Origin: Acinetobacter ursingii DSM 16037 = CIP 107286 | GTDB lineage: Bacteria; Pseudomonadota; Gammaproteobacteria; Pseudomonadales; Moraxellaceae | Direction: 5' to 3' | NCBI RefSeq assembly: GCF_000368825.1 | Contig: NZ_KB849716.1 | Coordinates: forward strand, 443,669 to 507,668 | Length of the DNA stretch: 64,000 nt | Shown: positions 7,810 to 16,384 of the stretch, in pieces | Position numbering within the stretch: position 1 is the first letter of the stretch | Layout: each line of letters begins with the position of its first letter | Translations under genes and position numbers: made by a program | The notes under the pieces: generated by a model | Databases searched by the model: none | Seen by the model: only the letters and a program-made list of their open reading frames with translations | What the model was told of the DNA's origin: nothing

Positions 7810-8811
7810 TCATAATTTTTTAAACCAAATCTCCTCTTCCAGCTTTGCTAAAGCGGTCTGCGCATCCCATTCTTTGATTCTTCTATTTTCTTCTATATCA
7901 GGTATTGGGCGACCATGATGCTGATAATCCCCCTTATAAAACGTTTTACGCCCTCGTGGTTTAACCAATAACGACTGCTCGTATTTATCAGGGTCACTGA
8001 GATAAGCAACTGCACCCAAAGCATTGTTGCCTTGTTCGGGTGTCGTTCGACGAATATCTCCAATACCTAAACGACCTTGCTTCTCGTAGTTGTCTTTATT
8101 CGCTGTCGTGTTGATGTTCCGCCCAAAACCCTTATCGAATGTGATTTCCTTCCACTTATCGATCACTCCCTCAGCAATTTTATAATCACTCTGATGCTTC
8201 GATCTATTAATCACCAATGTTAAATGAGCATGAAAGCCTTTGGTTATACCCTGCTCCAGTGCGATCGCATAGGTCAAAAGTGCATCAAAATATCCATTCT
8301 TATCAGTGATCAAATCACGCAGTTTTCCAATATGCTGATAGAAGTCATTTACTGTAATTTCACTCATGCTGTCCTTGCTATAGCTCAAATCCACTCTGAT
8401 CACTAGAACCGAATAATACCCCTTGATTGCGCCTTCGAACTCCTCAAGTAATGCCACTCGATTCAATTCTTTCCGTCTCGCAAAGCTTTTGATCTCATCA
8501 CGTATCAGCCCTCGATGCGCATGCAGGATTCGTCTTAATGCCTTAATTTCCCCTATTGAAAGCCCTGTCAGATATTCAGCAAAGCTAAGCATGCCACGTT
8601 GGCTATTGACGTATTCAGTAACTGCAATAAACGCCCTAAGCGATGCTGCATACTCAAGCCCTTCTTGTTTAAACGCTTCAAATGCGCAATACAAGCGTTC
8701 TAGGTTGAAAATGAATGCTTCGTCTGAAATATCAAAATTAAGACATACATCTACAAAGCGATGAATGGTATACATCACCCTTGCCTGATCATCTAAATCC
8801 AATGGGAACAC
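7810..8811 (-). CDS. Inovirus Gp2 / YagK-YfjJ-type HUH replication initiator
   Basis: A 333-residue protein with the hallmark HUH strand GFHAHLTLVI (H194 and H196) that coordinates metal in rolling-circle endonucleases. Downstream lie RLGIGDIR and a NNALGAVAYLSDPDKYEQ helix holding candidate catalytic tyrosines. The family includes E. coli YagK and YfjJ from cryptic prophages and filamentous-phage Gp2-like proteins, which nick the origin to start rolling-circle replication. The start is GTG at 8811, supported by AAGGAAGTTCAAC; a perfect 11-bp inverted repeat abuts this site. It suggests the island can replicate as a circle after excision. Confidence 0.8.
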   Translation of the reverse strand: MFPLDLDDQARVMYTIHRFVDVCLNFDISDEAFIFNLERLYCAFEAFKQEGLEYAASLRAFIAVTEYVNSQRGMLSFAEYLTGLSIGEIKALRRILHAHRGLIRDEIKSFARRKELNRVALLEEFEGAIKGYYSVLVIRVDLSYSKDSMSEITVNDFYQHIGKLRDLITDKNGYFDALLTYAIALEQGITKGFHAHLTLVINRSKHQSDYKIAEGVIDKWKEITFDKGFGRNINTTANKDNYEKQGRLGIGDIRRTTPEQGNNALGAVAYLSDPDKYEQSLLVKPRGRKTFYKGDYQHHGRPIPDIEENRRIKEWDAQTALAKLEEEIWFKKL

Positions 8812-8821
8812 GTTGAACTTC

Positions 8822-8849
8822 CTTAACTATGATTCACGTCATAGTTAAG
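8822..8849. promoter_or_regulatory. Perfect 11-bp inverted repeat abutting the Rep ribosome binding site
   Basis: CTTAACTATGA and TCATAGTTAAG are separated by six bases. On the minus strand the second arm runs straight into the GGAAG that precedes the Rep GTG start. It could be a Rep autoregulatory operator, a nick-site hairpin, or an mRNA hairpin that limits translation. Confidence 0.5.
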
Positions 8850-9153
8850 CAATCGACTTATTTTTTTAAATAGTGTTTTTATCTAGAGTAAGAACAAGTC
8901 ATCCACTATCCGCATTTATCGAATAGTGCTCTCATTCTACATGGACTATTGGTCCCTATCATCATGCATATTGGGTATATATTCATATCTGCATGACATG
9001 TCTAACTGTTCTTGTTATCTGTATGAGTAACAGTGATTGTATTGATATATCTAGTATTTATAGTTCTATACGCTTCAGTCATTAATCTATTATTAGTATT
9101 AATCTATATATTAATAATATATAAAACCGTCTTAGCGTAAAAGCAATAACCAT

Positions 9154-9206
9154 AGCCTAGCTGATCAGCAGAATTTCCAGACCTTCGGCTAAGCTAGGCT
9201 TTTTAT
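9154..9206 (+). terminator. Rightward Rho-independent terminator in the Rep leader
   Basis: AGCCTAGCT (9154-9162) pairs with AGCTAGGCT (9192-9200), followed by five T on the plus strand. Both flanking genes are transcribed leftward, so a rightward terminator here implies a plus-strand transcript, possibly a counter-transcribed RNA that controls Rep. The alternative is a leftward terminator of the 500-residue gene that lacks a T-run. Confidence 0.5.
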
Positions 9207-9282
9207 ATATTTTAGCGTTACGATAGTTAAGTCAGAAAAATGATTTTTAGCTGAAATTTCATATCAGCTCAACAACTGTATT

Positions 9283-10785
9283 TTAAAAAGTTAAAGCTGT
9301 ACAAGATTGATCTAACAAACCAAATAACTTTTGATTTTCTATGCTCATCTCAACCTCTTGTTGGACTTTCCTATACACCTTTCCATCAGATTCAAAGCTA
9401 AAAATAAATAGCTGGTCTTGCTTTATAGAAGCCGAAACATAACCGCTCAATTGCACCTCACCAGCTAGCGGTATAGGTCTAATATCAAAAAATTCTTGCT
9501 GAGCAACATCTATTAAATGAAGCGCTTCGTTTTTAAGTAAATATTGCGTGATGAAGCTGTAAATCTGTAATTGGCTTGTTTCTAAAATTTGTATAAGTTC
9601 ACTCTTTGGAATTTTTGAAACTTGGGATGTTGAGTCGCTAAAAGACTCAAAATCATTAAAGTAAAGATATTTTTTGAATTCTGAAATCTTCTCATACAGT
9701 GCTAAATCATCAAATAACTCTATTTTACTCGACCAATATAATTGACGAGCAGGCAAGCATTTAGCGACATACTTGAAGATAAATTCTAAGCGTTTTAAAT
9801 TATCCATTTGGTTGTCAGTTTTTTTCAGCCTGATGGATGACCTGAATTTAGAAATATTCATCTTTATAGCAAAGCTATTGCTAAGCTCTGAAGCAAAATT
9901 AAACTCTTCTAAATACTTTACTAAAGCTGAAATAGCATTTTCAAATTGGAAAGCATTTAAATCTTGAATATATTGTAACGTCTGAATCTGTGATGATAAA
10001 AATAGCTCTGGCTTATCCAAGTTATTCAAAACATCTAATGCTTGTACTAAAAAATTCTGAGTTGCTGGATTCTTTATCAAAAAATATTTTTTGTATTGGC
10101 AATATTCACCCCATATTGGGTGTGATAAATTAATTAAATAAATCGCTGAAGTAAAATTGAGAAGTGCATTGTCTAATGTGCCATTTATTTTAGACCTTAA
10201 TATTCCAAACGAGAAAATTTTATCTAAAGAGCGTAAAATGGAATGCCTACTCATGCCTGTATAAAGACCTAACTCATGCATACCTACTCTAAGAACTACC
10301 CCATTTTCATCACTATTGGCAACTAATGTAAATAATACAAGCCATGCCTTATAGTCAATTTTCAACAGTTCATCTATTTGGCTTTGCTTATGACTAATTC
10401 TTACATCATAAATAATGGTCAAAAGTTTATAAATAAATATGAATAGATGACTATTTTGCTGCTGCACTAATATCTGGCGTTTAATTATTTTTTTAGATCT
10501 TATTTCATTATCACTATTCAAAAAAACTATCTTCACTGTATCTTTAGAAACACATTCCAGTATTCCTTTATCAATGAGCAGTTGAATCGAACCTCTAAGT
10601 TTTACCGAATGAATGCCTATTTCTTTTGCAAGTGTAAGTGGCGCACTCATATCTATTTCACGATCAACATACTTTAGCCAGAGTCTAAAAAACACAAACC
10701 TATCTAAAGGCTGTAAGCTATAGTCCAACTCCTTAAAAAGAACCACAGCTGTAGCAGTCGTTTGTAATATTTTCATAAAACGCAC
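9283..10785 (-). CDS. Unknown 500-aa protein with winged-helix-like segments
   Basis: I do not recognise the family. Residues about 20-85 (LDRFVFFRLWLKY, then a helix-turn-helix-like LTLAKEIGIHSVKLRGSIQLL and DKGILE) look like a winged helix. A second such segment lies at about 130-215 (LLKIDYKAWLVLFTLV, then HELGLYTGMSRHSILRSLDKI and FGILRS). This tandem arrangement recalls plasmid replication initiators or repeated transcription-factor domains. The remainder is helical. The gene is AT-rich relative to the Rep module and is divergent from a coiled-coil gene across palindromic sequence. It sits in the usual cargo position of satellites, next to an integrase relic. A regulator, initiator or defence component are all possible. 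Confidence 0.6.
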   Translation of the reverse strand: MRFMKILQTTATAVVLFKELDYSLQPLDRFVFFRLWLKYVDREIDMSAPLTLAKEIGIHSVKLRGSIQLLIDKGILECVSKDTVKIVFLNSDNEIRSKKIIKRQILVQQQNSHLFIFIYKLLTIIYDVRISHKQSQIDELLKIDYKAWLVLFTLVANSDENGVVLRVGMHELGLYTGMSRHSILRSLDKIFSFGILRSKINGTLDNALLNFTSAIYLINLSHPIWGEYCQYKKYFLIKNPATQNFLVQALDVLNNLDKPELFLSSQIQTLQYIQDLNAFQFENAISALVKYLEEFNFASELSNSFAIKMNISKFRSSIRLKKTDNQMDNLKRLEFIFKYVAKCLPARQLYWSSKIELFDDLALYEKISEFKKYLYFNDFESFSDSTSQVSKIPKSELIQILETSQLQIYSFITQYLLKNEALHLIDVAQQEFFDIRPIPLAGEVQLSGYVSASIKQDQLFIFSFESDGKVYRKVQQEVEMSIENQKLFGLLDQSCTALTF

Positions 10786-10797
10786 TATTATTTAAAT

Positions 10798-10826
10798 CTT
10801 AACGTTAAGTTAACATATTTGTTAAC
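10798..10826. promoter_or_regulatory. Palindromic operator-like sequence between divergent genes
   Basis: CTTAACGTTAAG (10798-10809) is a perfect 12-bp palindrome. GTTAACA-TATT-TGTTAAC (10809-10826) is a perfect 7-bp inverted repeat that shares one base with it. Both lie in the 120-bp gap between two divergent starts, a good place for an operator of an autoregulating DNA-binding protein. The flanking 500-residue protein, with its winged-helix-like segments, is the obvious candidate. Confidence 0.55.
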
Positions 10827-10905
10827 AAGATAAATAACATTAAGTTTTCAATTATGTTAAAATTAAGTATAACGTTTACTTTGTAAAAAAATATATGGTG
10901 ATTTT

Positions 10906-11607
10906 ATGACCAGACCTGTAATTATGCTTCAAGAGTGGTTAGACAAAGAAAGAACAATAAAAGTACAATTTATTCAGCATGAACTAAATCCATTAAACCC
11001 TACAGGCTTATTAACAAGCCAAAAAGGACATAATGGAGAAATTCATATTTCTGACAGAAATCAAACCAACCAGCTGACTGAAAAAGCAGCATTAAATGGT
11101 ATGTTTATATCAATATCAAAATTCTGTTTTGATAAATTAAAACCAAAATTTCGGACCTTTAAGAGCAAAAGCAAAGATTCATTTTTAATTAAAAAACAAT
11201 ATAAACTCTCTAAAGAAGTAGTAAATTCAATTAAAGAAATTAAAAATGAATTCAATTTCCCTCGTGAAGAAAATGTTATTGAAAATATTATAACTGGCCA
11301 CATTAACAAAAAAAATATAAAGCAAAAGATTGAAAAATTAAAACCAAAGGAAATAGACTTAGAAGCATTCAAATTTATAATTGATAATAATAAGCAAGAA
11401 ATTACTAATTTGAATCAAAAAAACAAAAATCTTGAATATAAGATAAAATATTTAACTCATTTGTTAGCAACATCTTATTTAAAGAATGAACATTTAGAAA
11501 GTATTCTTTTAGAAAATGAATTAACTATAGAATATCCTGTTTTACCTGAAGAAAAAATCCAAAATAAAATCTTTGAAATAAATAAATTATTAAAAGAAAG
11601 CTTATAA
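10906..11607 (+). CDS. Unknown 233-aa Lys/Asn-rich coiled-coil protein
   Basis: No family is recognised. The N-terminal 70 residues are compact (RPVIMLQEWLDKERTIKVQF). Residues 100-150 hold LSKEVVNSIKEIKNEFNFPREENVIENII, which could be a small DNA-binding helix set. Residues about 165-205 form a probable coiled coil (NLNQKNKNLEYKIKYLTHLL). Codon use is very AT-rich, more so than the chromosomal genes downstream, which suggests recent acquisition. GGTGATTTT precedes the ATG. It diverges from the 500-residue gene and ends just before an integrase relic. Confidence 0.6.
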   Translation: MTRPVIMLQEWLDKERTIKVQFIQHELNPLNPTGLLTSQKGHNGEIHISDRNQTNQLTEKAALNGMFISISKFCFDKLKPKFRTFKSKSKDSFLIKKQYKLSKEVVNSIKEIKNEFNFPREENVIENIITGHINKKNIKQKIEKLKPKEIDLEAFKFIIDNNKQEITNLNQKNKNLEYKIKYLTHLLATSYLKNEHLESILLENELTIEYPVLPEEKIQNKIFEINKLLKESL

Positions 11608-11615
11608 GATTTCTT

Positions 11616-11778
11616 TTAATTTTCATATAGCCAGTTCTTTACTACAACACTATACAATTTTATGATTTTTATACACTCATCCCAGTACTGAGCTCTGTTA
11701 TATGCGGAGCGAATACGGTTCTGTGGTACATGAGCCAACTGGCGTTTATGATTATGCAGTAGCTGAATAAATCCCCCT
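11616..11778 (-). pseudogene. C-terminal relic of a tyrosine integrase
   Basis: The minus strand reads GGFIQLLHNHKR then QLAHVPQNRIRSAYNRAQYW before a TAA at 11616-11618. LAH...R.AYNRAQY is the end of the catalytic domain of P4-like tyrosine recombinases, including the nucleophile tyrosine. The rest of the gene is absent: the frame runs into unrelated sequence upstream. It differs from the intact integrase 1.3 kb away (LAHQ...RAYNRTKYL), so it comes from another element. It marks an old recombination boundary between the satellite module and the broken add gene. Confidence 0.75.
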
Positions 11779-11839
11779 TGCAATTATACTGTAAGGACAT
11801 CACACTTTTTTGACTGGATAAACTATTAGGTGAACAATA

Positions 11840-12861
11840 ATGATTGATAAAAATATCCCGCTCACCGATTTACACCGCCACATCGATGGCAACATCCGTC
11901 CGCAAACCATTTTAGAACTAGGGCAGCAATTTCAGATTCAACTGCCTGCCAATACCCTGCCGGAACTACTGCCGCATTGCAGGTCATAGACAATCAGCCC
12001 GACCTGCTGAGCTTCTTAAACAAACTGGACTGGGGCGTGAAAGTCTTGGGTGATTTGGATGCCTGCCGCCGTGTCGCATGGGAAAATATGCAAGATGCAG
12101 CACAGCAAAGTATGGACTATGTCGAACTGCGCTTTTCACCCTTATATATGGCGATGAGCCATCAACTTCCACTGGCTGGCGTAGTCGAAGCCGTGATTGA
12201 TGGCGTTCAGCAAGGCAGCCGTGACTTTGATCTTCCTGCTAAGCTCATCGGTATTATGAGTCGTACCTTTGGGCAGGCTCGCTGCCAGCAAGAACTGGAT
12301 GCCTTACTGACTCATCGTGACCAGATTACCGCACTAGATTTGGCAGGTGATGAACTGGGCTTTCCAGGGGAACTGTTTATTGATCATTTCAAGCAAGCTC
12401 GTGAAGCAGGCTGGCACATCAGCATCCATGCAGGCGAAGCCGCAGGTGCAAGCAGTATTTGGCAAGCGATTCAAACACTCGGTGCAACCAGTATCGGGCA
12501 AGGGGTGAAAGCTGTGGAAGATGCAAAATTACTGGATTATTTAGTTGAACATCAGATCGGGATTGAGTCCTACATAACCTCAAATCTGCAAACCAGTACC
12601 GTTGCCGATATTGCTAAACATCCGCTTAAAACCTTTCTTGAACATGACATTTTAGCCACGATTAACAGTGACGACCCTGCGATTGAAGGCATTGATATTC
12701 AACATGAATATTTACACGCAGCACCACAGGCAGGCTTATCCGAAGCACAAATCCGTCAAGCGCAGCAAAACGGTTTGAGTATCGCCTTTTTATCCGATCA
12801 GAAAAAACAGCAGCTTCAAGAGAAAGTATCGCAGCGTAACGCCTTTTCAGGAATCAATTAA
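11840..12861 (+). pseudogene. add: Adenosine deaminase, frameshifted and missing a catalytic His
   Basis: The first 46 codons from the ATG at 11840 (good AGGTG site) encode the metal-binding HRHIDGN motif, then hit TAG at 11987. The rest of the enzyme continues in another frame from about 11977 to 12861 and keeps HAGEA, DDP and the C-terminal helices. One missing base near CCGCATTGCAGG explains the shift. The usual GHG histidine is also replaced: [14 protein letters not shown] reads Q where adenosine deaminases have the zinc-site and catalytic His. Two independent defects argue for a real pseudogene. The intact enzyme converts adenosine to inosine. It lies between an integrase relic and an intact integrase. 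Confidence 0.85.
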
Positions 12862-12952
12862 CTACTTGTTCTATAGCTAATCACTTAATTTCGAAGCATG
12901 CCAAAAACCTTATAAAATATTATTTTACAAAAATATTTACGTTATATCGACT

Positions 12953-14197
12953 TTAGAATTTAGCTATAGCTTGCTTAGCATGTTTACACATTAATCTATC
13001 CAAATAATCAGACCATGCTTGCATCATCACTGAACGCTCCTCCAAATACTTAGTACGGTTGTACGCTCGACCATGCATATCGCGAACCTGATGTGCAAGT
13101 TGTTGTTCTATACGTTCAATAGGAAATTTTAGAACTTCATCTAATAAAGTTCTTGCCGTAGCTCTAAAGCCATGCCCTGTTGTCTCACCATTTTCAAAAC
13201 CATATTGTTTCAATCGTTTATTAATAGTTGATTCACTGATGGTTTTCGTTTTATCTCGCATAGACACAAAACAATATTCGGTATATCCAGTAATGCAATA
13301 CAATTCTTGGAACAGCTTCAAGACTTGATCAGACAAAGGAACAATATGTTGTAGGGCTGTCTGATTTTTGGTCTTAGGCGGTGTATAACTCCATGTTCTA
13401 TTTTTAAAATCGATATCTGCCCATTTTGCTGCACGTAATTCTCCAGGACGCACAAATACATGGGGTAAGATTTTGACTGCATAATCAATAGCAATATCCC
13501 CACGACCTGCATGTGTATTAATATTCTTTAATAGTTGTCCTAGCTTTTGCTCATCAGTAATAGCCGCTCGATGCTTAGTTTTACCCACCTTCAAAATACC
13601 GCTAATTTGGTCAGCAACGTTAAATTGACATAAACCCAAAGCAATCGCATACCGAAACACCTGAGATGCTTTACTTCTCATTCGCTTTGCTGAGTCAGTC
13701 TTACCTTGTCTTTCATAAAGACGGCATACTTCCAAAATTTGAGTGGCTGTTATCGAATCAATGGGGAACTCACCAATAGCAACATAAAGCTTATCCCAGA
13801 TAAACTGATTCCGACGTTGTGTACTTGGTTCCAGCTCTTCAGTCTTACGGTATTCATCTGCTACTGATCTAAAACTATTATTTCGACATTGGGACTGTTT
13901 ATCTTGCTTTTGAATTGCTGGGTCAATATTCTGCGCAAGCAGTTCTCTAAACTCACTTCGTTTTGCGTGAGCTCTGGCCAATGTACAACTTGGATAAATA
14001 CCGATAGCTATAGTGGCTCTTTTCTTAGAGATTGGGCGAATATAATCAAAACGCCAATATGCCCCACCTTTTCTATCTAACAATAAATAAAGGCCACCAC
14101 CATCTGAAAGCTTAATATTCTTTTCAAATGATTTCTTTTGCATTGATATTGCAGACTTAATTTTTGAGTCAGTCAGACTGATAACTAATTTAGGCAT
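12953..14197 (-). CDS. Tyrosine-type site-specific integrase (P4-like)
   Basis: A 414-residue recombinase with an N-terminal arm-binding domain (KLSDGGGLYLLLD and YWRFDY, about residues 29-56), a core-binding helical domain (about 105-205) and a C-terminal catalytic domain. Catalytic residues are visible: Arg in RPGELRAAKW, HGFRATAR (H-x-x-R), His in QLAHQVRD, and the nucleophile Tyr in AYNRTKYLEER. The start codon abuts the tRNA-Arg side of the island, the classic layout for integration into a tRNA 3' end. No Shine-Dalgarno sequence precedes the ATG; copies of a TACCGTAAA motif occupy that place. Confidence 0.93.
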   Translation of the reverse strand: MPKLVISLTDSKIKSAISMQKKSFEKNIKLSDGGGLYLLLDRKGGAYWRFDYIRPISKKRATIAIGIYPSCTLARAHAKRSEFRELLAQNIDPAIQKQDKQSQCRNNSFRSVADEYRKTEELEPSTQRRNQFIWDKLYVAIGEFPIDSITATQILEVCRLYERQGKTDSAKRMRSKASQVFRYAIALGLCQFNVADQISGILKVGKTKHRAAITDEQKLGQLLKNINTHAGRGDIAIDYAVKILPHVFVRPGELRAAKWADIDFKNRTWSYTPPKTKNQTALQHIVPLSDQVLKLFQELYCITGYTEYCFVSMRDKTKTISESTINKRLKQYGFENGETTGHGFRATARTLLDEVLKFPIERIEQQLAHQVRDMHGRAYNRTKYLEERSVMMQAWSDYLDRLMCKHAKQAIAKF

Positions 14198-14198
14198 T

Positions 14199-14261
14199 TT
14201 TACGGTATATTTTTGTCAGAAATGGAATGTACCGTAAAAAATACCGTAAAAGATTACGGTA
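14199..14261. promoter_or_regulatory. Four copies of TACCGTAA motif ahead of the integrase
   Basis: TTTACGGTA at 14199-14207, TACCGTAAA at 14230-14238 and 14242-14250, and ATTACGGTA at 14253-14261 are the same 9-mer in alternating orientation, the last with one mismatch. One copy ends one base before the int start codon. They may be integrase arm-type sites near the attachment site, or operators for int. Confidence 0.55.
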
Positions 14262-14359
14262 TCCTAAAACGCCTTTGGATAGTATCGGACAACCCAATTA
14301 CGTAAGTTATTTATTTTAAATGATTTTAAGACAATATCGGAAGGGATAAAACAAGGAAA

Positions 14360-14435
14360 TGGTGCGCTCAGCGGGACTCGAACCCACGCCACAGGCTTCG
14401 GAAACCTGTACTCTATCCAGTTGAGCTATGAGCGC
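14360..14435 (-). tRNA. tRNA-Arg (CCG)
   Basis: A cloverleaf is readable on the minus strand. Acceptor arms GCGCTCA/TGAGCGC, a D arm with AGCTCAACTGGATAGAGT, an anticodon loop TTCCGAA giving anticodon CCG, a T arm with GGTTCGAGTCCC, and an encoded CCA end. Its 3' end faces the integrase, so it is the probable attachment site of the island. I found no second copy of the 3' end within the window. Confidence 0.93.
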
Positions 14436-14675
14436 ATGCGAGGCACATCATAGGCAAAAAAACGCATGGGGTAAAGTAAATAAGTAAGACTAATTGCATT
14501 TATGTTTAATTAATCATCACTTTAAAATAAATTTAAGTGCCCCGTACATCTTTTGCACCCTATAAAGTGAATGACTATCGTTGCAAATTTAGTTTGATTA
14601 AATCCTATTAATACACTTGGCTTATGTTTTCAGATCGATCAAAATACCGCTATTATTTCGTATTGTGAGATTTTC

Positions 14676-15614
14676 ATGACTGATGCATTGAAGTTACACG
14701 ATTTGTCCAAGACATATCGCAATGGATTTCAGGCACTTAAAGGAATTGATTTAACCGTTCCTGAAGGCGAATTTTATGCACTCTTAGGACCAAACGGTGC
14801 AGGCAAATCAACCACCATCAGTATTATTAGTTCATTGACCAAAAAAACCTCTGGCACGGTCGAGATTTTTGGACATAATCTGGACACTCATCCTTCTCAT
14901 GCCAAACAATGCCTCGGTGTCGTTCCCCAAGAATTTAACTTTGGTCAATTTGAGAAAACCTTTGATATTCTCGTCACTCAAGCGGGATATTATGGCATTC
15001 CGCAAAAACTGGCAGAACAACGTGCAGAACTTTATCTTGAAAAATTAGGACTTTGGGAAAAGCGTAATATCCAGTCACGTATGCTTTCTGGCGGGATGAA
15101 ACGCCGTTTGATGATTGCCCGTGCCATGATGCATGAACCCAAATTATTGATTCTAGATGAACCTACTGCGGGGGTTGATATTGAACTTCGACGTTCCATG
15201 TGGGATTTTCTGGTCGAAATGAATAATAATGGAACGTCTATTATTTTGACGACCCATTATCTCGAAGAAGCAGAAATGCTCTGCCGTCGAATTGCTATTA
15301 TTGATCGAGGCACGATCAAAGAAGATACCTCTATGAAAAACTTCCTGAATCAACTCAGTGAAGAATCTTTTATTTTTGATCTCGCTTATCCAATTGAACC
15401 CTTAGATAACATTAATATTATTGGTGTTCGATTTAACCAGATTGATCCAATGACTTTAGAAGTCACTATGGATAAAGCTCATTCGCTCAATGATCTTTTC
15501 CAGCTTTTAGAAGCTCAAGGAATCACTGTTCGAAGCATGCGTAACAAATCTAATCGCCTTGAAGAACTCTTTGTCAAAATGGTCGAAAAGAATCTTCAGG
15601 GAGCAGCATCATGA
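14676..15614 (+). CDS. yadG: ABC exporter ATPase, YadG family
   Basis: A 312-residue ATP-binding subunit. Visible are Walker A GPNGAGKST (about 38-46), a Q-loop (VVPQEFNF), signature LSGGMKRRL, Walker B LLILDEPTAGVD and the switch H in TTHYLEEAE. Length and motifs match YadG/CcmA-type ATPases (E. coli YadG is about 308 residues), and an ABC-2 permease follows with an ATGA overlap. The pair probably exports a small or lipid-like substrate that has not been defined. It is the first gene of a three-gene run with queF. Confidence 0.9.
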   Translation: MTDALKLHDLSKTYRNGFQALKGIDLTVPEGEFYALLGPNGAGKSTTISIISSLTKKTSGTVEIFGHNLDTHPSHAKQCLGVVPQEFNFGQFEKTFDILVTQAGYYGIPQKLAEQRAELYLEKLGLWEKRNIQSRMLSGGMKRRLMIARAMMHEPKLLILDEPTAGVDIELRRSMWDFLVEMNNNGTSIILTTHYLEEAEMLCRRIAIIDRGTIKEDTSMKNFLNQLSEESFIFDLAYPIEPLDNINIIGVRFNQIDPMTLEVTMDKAHSLNDLFQLLEAQGITVRSMRNKSNRLEELFVKMVEKNLQGAAS

Positions 15615-16384
15615 ATTTCACCCAATTACAAACCGCACTCTGGACATTAGTTCGTAAAGAAATTCGTCGTTTCATGCGGATTTGGCCTCAGACCCTATTG
15701 CCACCTGCGATTACCATGAGTTTGTACTTCATTATTTTTGGTAATCTCGTCGGTTCGCGTGTGGGACAAATGGCTGGCTTTAGCTATATGCAATTTATCG
15801 TTCCTGGCTTGATTATGATGGCAATTATTACCAACAGTTATGCCAACGTCTCCTCCAGTTTTTTTAGTGCTAAATTTCAAAAAAGCATTGAAGAATTGAT
15901 CATGAGTCCAGTGCCATTACATCTTATTTTATGGGGCTATGTGATTGGTGGGGTGTGTCGCGGTGTGCTCGTCGGGATTATCGTCACCATTATGAGTTTG
16001 TTTTTCACAGACCTTTATATCCATAATTGGTTCGTGACGATCTATACCGTTTTAGTGACCGCTTTTTTATTTTCGCTTGGCGGCTTTATTAATGCGGTTT
16101 ATGCCAAATCCTTTGATGACATTTCGATTATCCCGACTTTCGTACTTACTCCGCTGACTTATTTGGGCGGCGTATTTTATGCGATTAGTGCTTTGGCTCC
16201 ATTTTGGCAACATTTATCATTAATTAATCCAATCGTTTATATGGTCAATGCCTTTCGTTATGGAATTTTAGGGCAAAGCGATGTCAATGTGATGCTTTCC
16301 CTTGTCATCGTAACAATTTGCTGTGCCGTGTTATATGCGGTCGCTTACTATTTATTAGCTCGTGGTTCAGGAATGCGTGAATGA
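15611..16384 (+). CDS. yadH: ABC-2 type permease, YadH family
   Basis: A 257-residue inner-membrane protein with about six hydrophobic helices and the conserved PLTYLGGVFYAISALAP and NPIVYMVNAFRYG segments of ABC-2 permeases. Size matches E. coli YadH (256 residues). The start overlaps the ATPase stop and its own stop overlaps the queF start, both as ATGA, implying translational coupling. It would form a homodimer with two ATPase subunits. The substrate is unknown. Confidence 0.9.
   Translation: MNFTQLQTALWTLVRKEIRRFMRIWPQTLLPPAITMSLYFIIFGNLVGSRVGQMAGFSYMQFIVPGLIMMAIITNSYANVSSSFFSAKFQKSIEELIMSPVPLHLILWGYVIGGVCRGVLVGIIVTIMSLFFTDLYIHNWFVTIYTVLVTAFLFSLGGFINAVYAKSFDDISIIPTFVLTPLTYLGGVFYAISALAPFWQHLSLINPIVYMVNAFRYGILGQSDVNVMLSLVIVTICCAVLYAVAYYLLARGSGMRE

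Larger units (their letters stand above)
8812..9282. other. Candidate replication origin/control region ahead of the Rep gene
   Basis: A gene-free stretch of 471 bp. It holds CTTAACTATGA/TCATAGTTAAG (8822-8832 and 8839-8849), the near-perfect CACTATCCG/CGAATAGTG around 8920, the palindrome GACATGTC near 9000, and a direct repeat ATTAATCTAT (9081-9090 and 9098-9107) in very AT-rich DNA. A terminator pointing rightward closes it at about 9205. Iterons, hairpins and an AT-rich patch upstream of a Rep gene are typical of plasmid origins. The function is inferred. Confidence 0.45.

Noticed and set aside
4942..8811. Integrated filamentous phage (inovirus)
   Set aside because: Gp2-like genes and small secreted proteins are present, but there is no Zot-like ATPase, no coat gene of typical form and no adsorption protein.
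1..14435. Second copy of the tRNA-Arg 3' end as the left attachment site
   Set aside because: I looked for the T-arm and acceptor sequence through the left 14 kb and saw none; the left end is either outside the window or too diverged.
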